From positions 44,913,877-44,977,876 of the forward strand of contig OV121081.1 of NCBI GenBank assembly GCA_921293015.1: DNA of 64,000 bases, written 5' to 3'. How positions within the stretch are numbered: position 1 is the first letter of the stretch; each line of letters begins with the position of its first letter. The notes beneath the pieces were generated by a model. The model was not told the origin of the DNA. It saw only the letters and a list, made by a program, of their open reading frames with translations, and made no database searches. Position numbers and translations under genes: made by a program. Origin of the DNA: Phorcus lineatus (Eukaryota > Mollusca > Gastropoda > Trochida > Trochidae). Positions 60,801 to 64,000 of the stretch are shown here, piece by piece.

Positions 60801-63800
60801 TCTAATATAATGTTTGCCTCACATGAAGCAAGATTGATAAAAAAGTTGAAATAACAATACAAATAAAACAAAGTTCATTTGCTTCTAACATTTTGCCAAT
60901 ATGTATTTTCATTGCACATTTATGCATGCTGTTAAATTTACGGACAAAATACAATGGGCCCAAGACTTCTTAATTGAGATATCATGCGTCTCTGCCTGAT
61001 TGTAATCAACCTTCCTTGAAATGAGTAATAGATAAGAAAAATACCTAAAATATAAAATGACTCTTGATTTGCAATTAATATGAGATTATTTGAAATAGTA
61101 AACGGTAAGGAATTAAATATTCTGTCACCAGTACATTGACAAACCAGATAAAATATTTTTTAAAATGCCTGATTTGGAATTGAAAACAACGCAATGATAA
61201 AACTTAAAGATCAAACGAAGTATCATCATAATGTATTGAAAGGTTTTAATCCGACATAACAGACAAGGACACCTTCTTTTAAGTAAAAGGGACTTGATAG
61301 AAATAGCGTACATATGTATTGGTAGAAAATGTATTTCTAAAAATAAAAAAAAATACTATTTTACAATAAGTCATATATTGCCCTTTTACAAAAATACAGT
61401 AGGGAATGTCTATGTTTCACCTACTGGAACGTAAATTGAACACGGTTTCTGATTGAAATAAGAGTCTCCAAACTGTCTTTGGTTCCATTTAACCTGAAAT
61501 TGGACATTAAATTGCATTTTCTCAGACCTTCAGTTTGCTCGTCATATTCTGAGATTGCATTTATTTGTGCTAAATTTCCTGCATTTAGCGTTTTCTCTTT
61601 ATGGATGGCTGATGGGCCTTTTCTTCCTTCAATGTTAATGTTATGGTGACAAAGTTAAGTATCTAAGCTTGCTGACTATACGATTTCCACGTTCCAATAT
61701 CCTGAGCTAAAGGAGTTGATGTTGCAAATAGATCAATACTCATGTTAACAGCATCCTAGTGTATTAGTGTTTTTGAAAAAAATTCTTCAGGGTTGGAGCC
61801 TGTGAACTGACGAGATGTAGGGTAATTTCTTGATTCAGAGATGAATACGTTGATAAACACGATGATGTAATATTTGCTTGCATGTAATCACGTCTACCCT
61901 ATTTCAAATAAAAATTTAAATGGTAAGTCGTGTCAGCTTCTCCATGCAGGATAGATGGCAGATTATAGCCTTTGAGAAAAAGGTATGAATTTGATGTTAA
62001 ATAGTTGTAAATGGAACAGATAAGAAAGAAGGGACGTGGAAGGCTTCTACATGCACGAGTACATCTTTACTATGATATCATGCAGCAAACATCGATCTGT
62101 GACATATCATCAACGTGGGATTTAGTTATATATGTGATGTTACAACTTGGAAAGGAGCAACCGTAAAATATTCATCAAGAAACCTTTGCACTCTACAAAT
62201 GCATTTAAATGCAAAGAATGGAACTTCAGCAAATGCGAAAAAACACATAAATTCTTAGAAAATATATATATTTGAACTGTTTATTGATTTTGGATAATAA
62301 CTATAAAACTAATTTCAAATAATTGTATATATAAGCTTGATTAGATTTCTGATATATCATATCCTATGAAAAGTATGAGAGATATGTATGAAAAACAAAA
62401 AATATTTCAATTTCACATTACAAATTTCAACGTTAACATTAACAAATTCTTCGTCAGATGTAAAAAAATCATCGAGATTTTCCCTGTAATCAAAGTATCA
62501 TATTCACATGGTAATGCAGCTCAATGATCATGTGTCATATATCAACATTCACAAACATAAATATGCTCATAAAATGAACACAATTGCAAACGAAGACATG
62601 TTTATGTGATCTAATCGGTATCCAAATTATCTTGTACCCTTTGTCATTACTGGAGTGGAAGGCCACTGTTCTAATTAACCCGAACTCTCATAATAAAATC
62701 TTTTGTTGCCTGGTACTATGTCCACATGCCCATTACGTTGCTAGTGATGAACAAATTGAGGACTGAGTAATTCTTTTACTTGCAACTTTTGTCCATTGCT
62801 ACAGAAGCTGTTGCCTTCATAACTTCATGTCCTGTTACCCCGTCACCGTTTTGGGTGAGTCACAATTAGACTGTGGTCCAAGAAGGGTCCTATAGGAGCT
62901 GAACCGAAACGATATGTGCTTGCTACAGGAACAAATATCAGATTAAGACCAATGCTTCATTTGCCCCATTTGTTTAATTTCTAGAGTATAAAAAGTGATG
63001 TCACAGTCTAGCAGCTTAAAGGATAAACTGATCGGTGTTAGGATGACTGTACCATACTTGATTATAAGTTGAAATATAACAATGAAGATTAATGGGTGGG
63101 GATTTTAAAGCGCAATTAAAGATTATTACTTACTTGAAACTTCTAGTGTTGTTGTCGCTTCTTTGTAAATGGTCTATGAATATCTTAATTATATGTATGA
63201 AATAAAGATGATTTATTATTGTTATATTTGGGATCATTTATCTAATTATCTATCTATTTATACCTTGTGACAAGCACATAAATCGTGAAATCGTTGGATT
63301 TAACCCCCATAAGGAATACTCCCAATAGATCACCAGGCCTTTACAAAAATTGAGATCCCCAAAACTGAGTTGCCCTTAAGTAACGAAAATAGTTGTGGAA
63401 ATTGAGTAGCAATAATATCAGTACTCTTCTTCTTAAAACAATTTGTTATCACTCCTAGTGAGTCTTCTTATGAATATTTTTGGCATGTTTGTTTCATTAT
63501 GAATTAAAATAGATATATTTTCAGATTTTGCAATAAGTGTGCTACGTGCAATATTTATTTTAGAACATTGCACTCAAAGTTACTTATCTGATTTTTTCGG
63601 ATCGTCTGAAATATTTTACTGTTATTTAACCATTTACTAATTGTAAAATAATTGTTTTCATTTCTTTAGAGATTATAACTAATTTTACAGCTTCTGAGAT
63701 ATGTTTGTCGTATTCCAGGTATTTTATGTTATTCATAAAATTTTCTCAACGCTCTTATTCTTGTTCATCTAACAGCATTTTATGAAGACGGTTTGTAAAA

Positions 63801-64000
63801 TAAATGTCACCTTACCTTTCTTTGTAAAAACAAAAAGTGAAAAAGAGTTCTTCACTTGATAAGAAATGAAAAGTTTTGGAACCTGACAAATTGTTCTTAA
63901 GGGTATAGTCTACCCAGAAACAAATTTTTCAAGAATATTCTCATTTTTGGTACATAAGTACTTTTCAATGTGCTGAATTCAAAAATGAAATAAAATGTAG
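57880..64000 (+). repeat. Type II array unit V3 (cut by window end)
   Basis: Blocks are e 58150, A 58540-58880, f 59157, g 59650-59830, h 60040-60310, i 60430-60540, j 61475-61766, k 62500-62770 and the beginning of l 63320-63900. Spacers are short and free of recognisable insertions, so V3 is the best guide to the ancestral unit. A short (TA)n lies at 59365-59381. No gene was identified. Confidence 0.72.
61475..61766 (+). repeat. Type II array conserved block j, copy in V3
   Basis: It aligns to the whole of 42012-42305 with few gaps, from GGTTCCATTTAACCTGAAATTGGACATTA to CATCCTAGTGTATTA. The minus-strand frame of 29 codons through it is kept without indels between V1 and V3, but its changes are mostly amino-acid changing. 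Confidence 0.75.

Noticed and set aside
15180..64000. CRISPR-like or phage-like repeat system
   Set aside because: The units are kilobases long and diverged, and the context is a eukaryotic nuclear genome with introns and SINEs.

Overview
The window looks like a piece of an animal nuclear genome. It is AT-rich and intron/intergenic in texture, with GT..AG splice signals, tRNA-headed SINEs, Tc1-type transposons, LINE fossils and MITEs, and no operon or bacterial signals. The SINE heads and tails and the repeat styles suggest a lophotrochozoan, most likely a mollusc. That assignment is inference and could not be checked by a search.

Only one host protein-coding gene is supported. The first 1.5 kb carries the last two coding exons (336-384 and 1302-1491, + strand) of an L1/neuroglian/neurofascin-family neural cell-adhesion molecule. 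The evidence is its ankyrin-binding tail motif (FNEDGSFIGNY) and an exact splice-phase match between the exons. The extracellular Ig/FnIII part must lie before the window. A 3' UTR probably runs to an AATAAA at 2482 and holds a hairpin-headed tandem repeat.

From about 2.5 to 15 kb there is repeat-laden intergenic DNA: an AAT microsatellite, LINE-3'-end-like debris, a degenerate ~130-bp tandem element, a poly-G tract and a SINE. I see no convincing gene there.

From about 15 kb to the right edge most of the window is an old, diverged, nested tandem (segmental) duplication. A type I unit (order of conserved blocks B-A-a-c) recurs at about 20.6, 27.1 and 35.9 kb, with a lone 'a' block at 15.2 kb. 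A type II unit (blocks e-A-D-f-g-h-i-j-k-l-m) recurs at about 37.2-49.6, 49.6-57.9 and 57.9-64 kb. The blocks align in the same order and orientation, roughly 70-90% identical by eye, and are separated by unalignable spacer. None has an open frame preserved in all copies, so the array appears non-coding.

Mobile elements are inserted into this array and can be read against the unoccupied sister copies. They are a degenerate Tc1 transposase (31.4-31.9 kb), an internally truncated Tc1 element with intact 27-bp terminal repeats (32185-32987), a LINE reverse-transcriptase fossil (42.47-43.3 kb), a foldback element with 51-bp arms followed by palindromic TGACGTCA sites (43.88-44.28 kb), two ~470-bp TTAA-bounded MITEs (19.6 and 47.6 kb) and two further SINEs.
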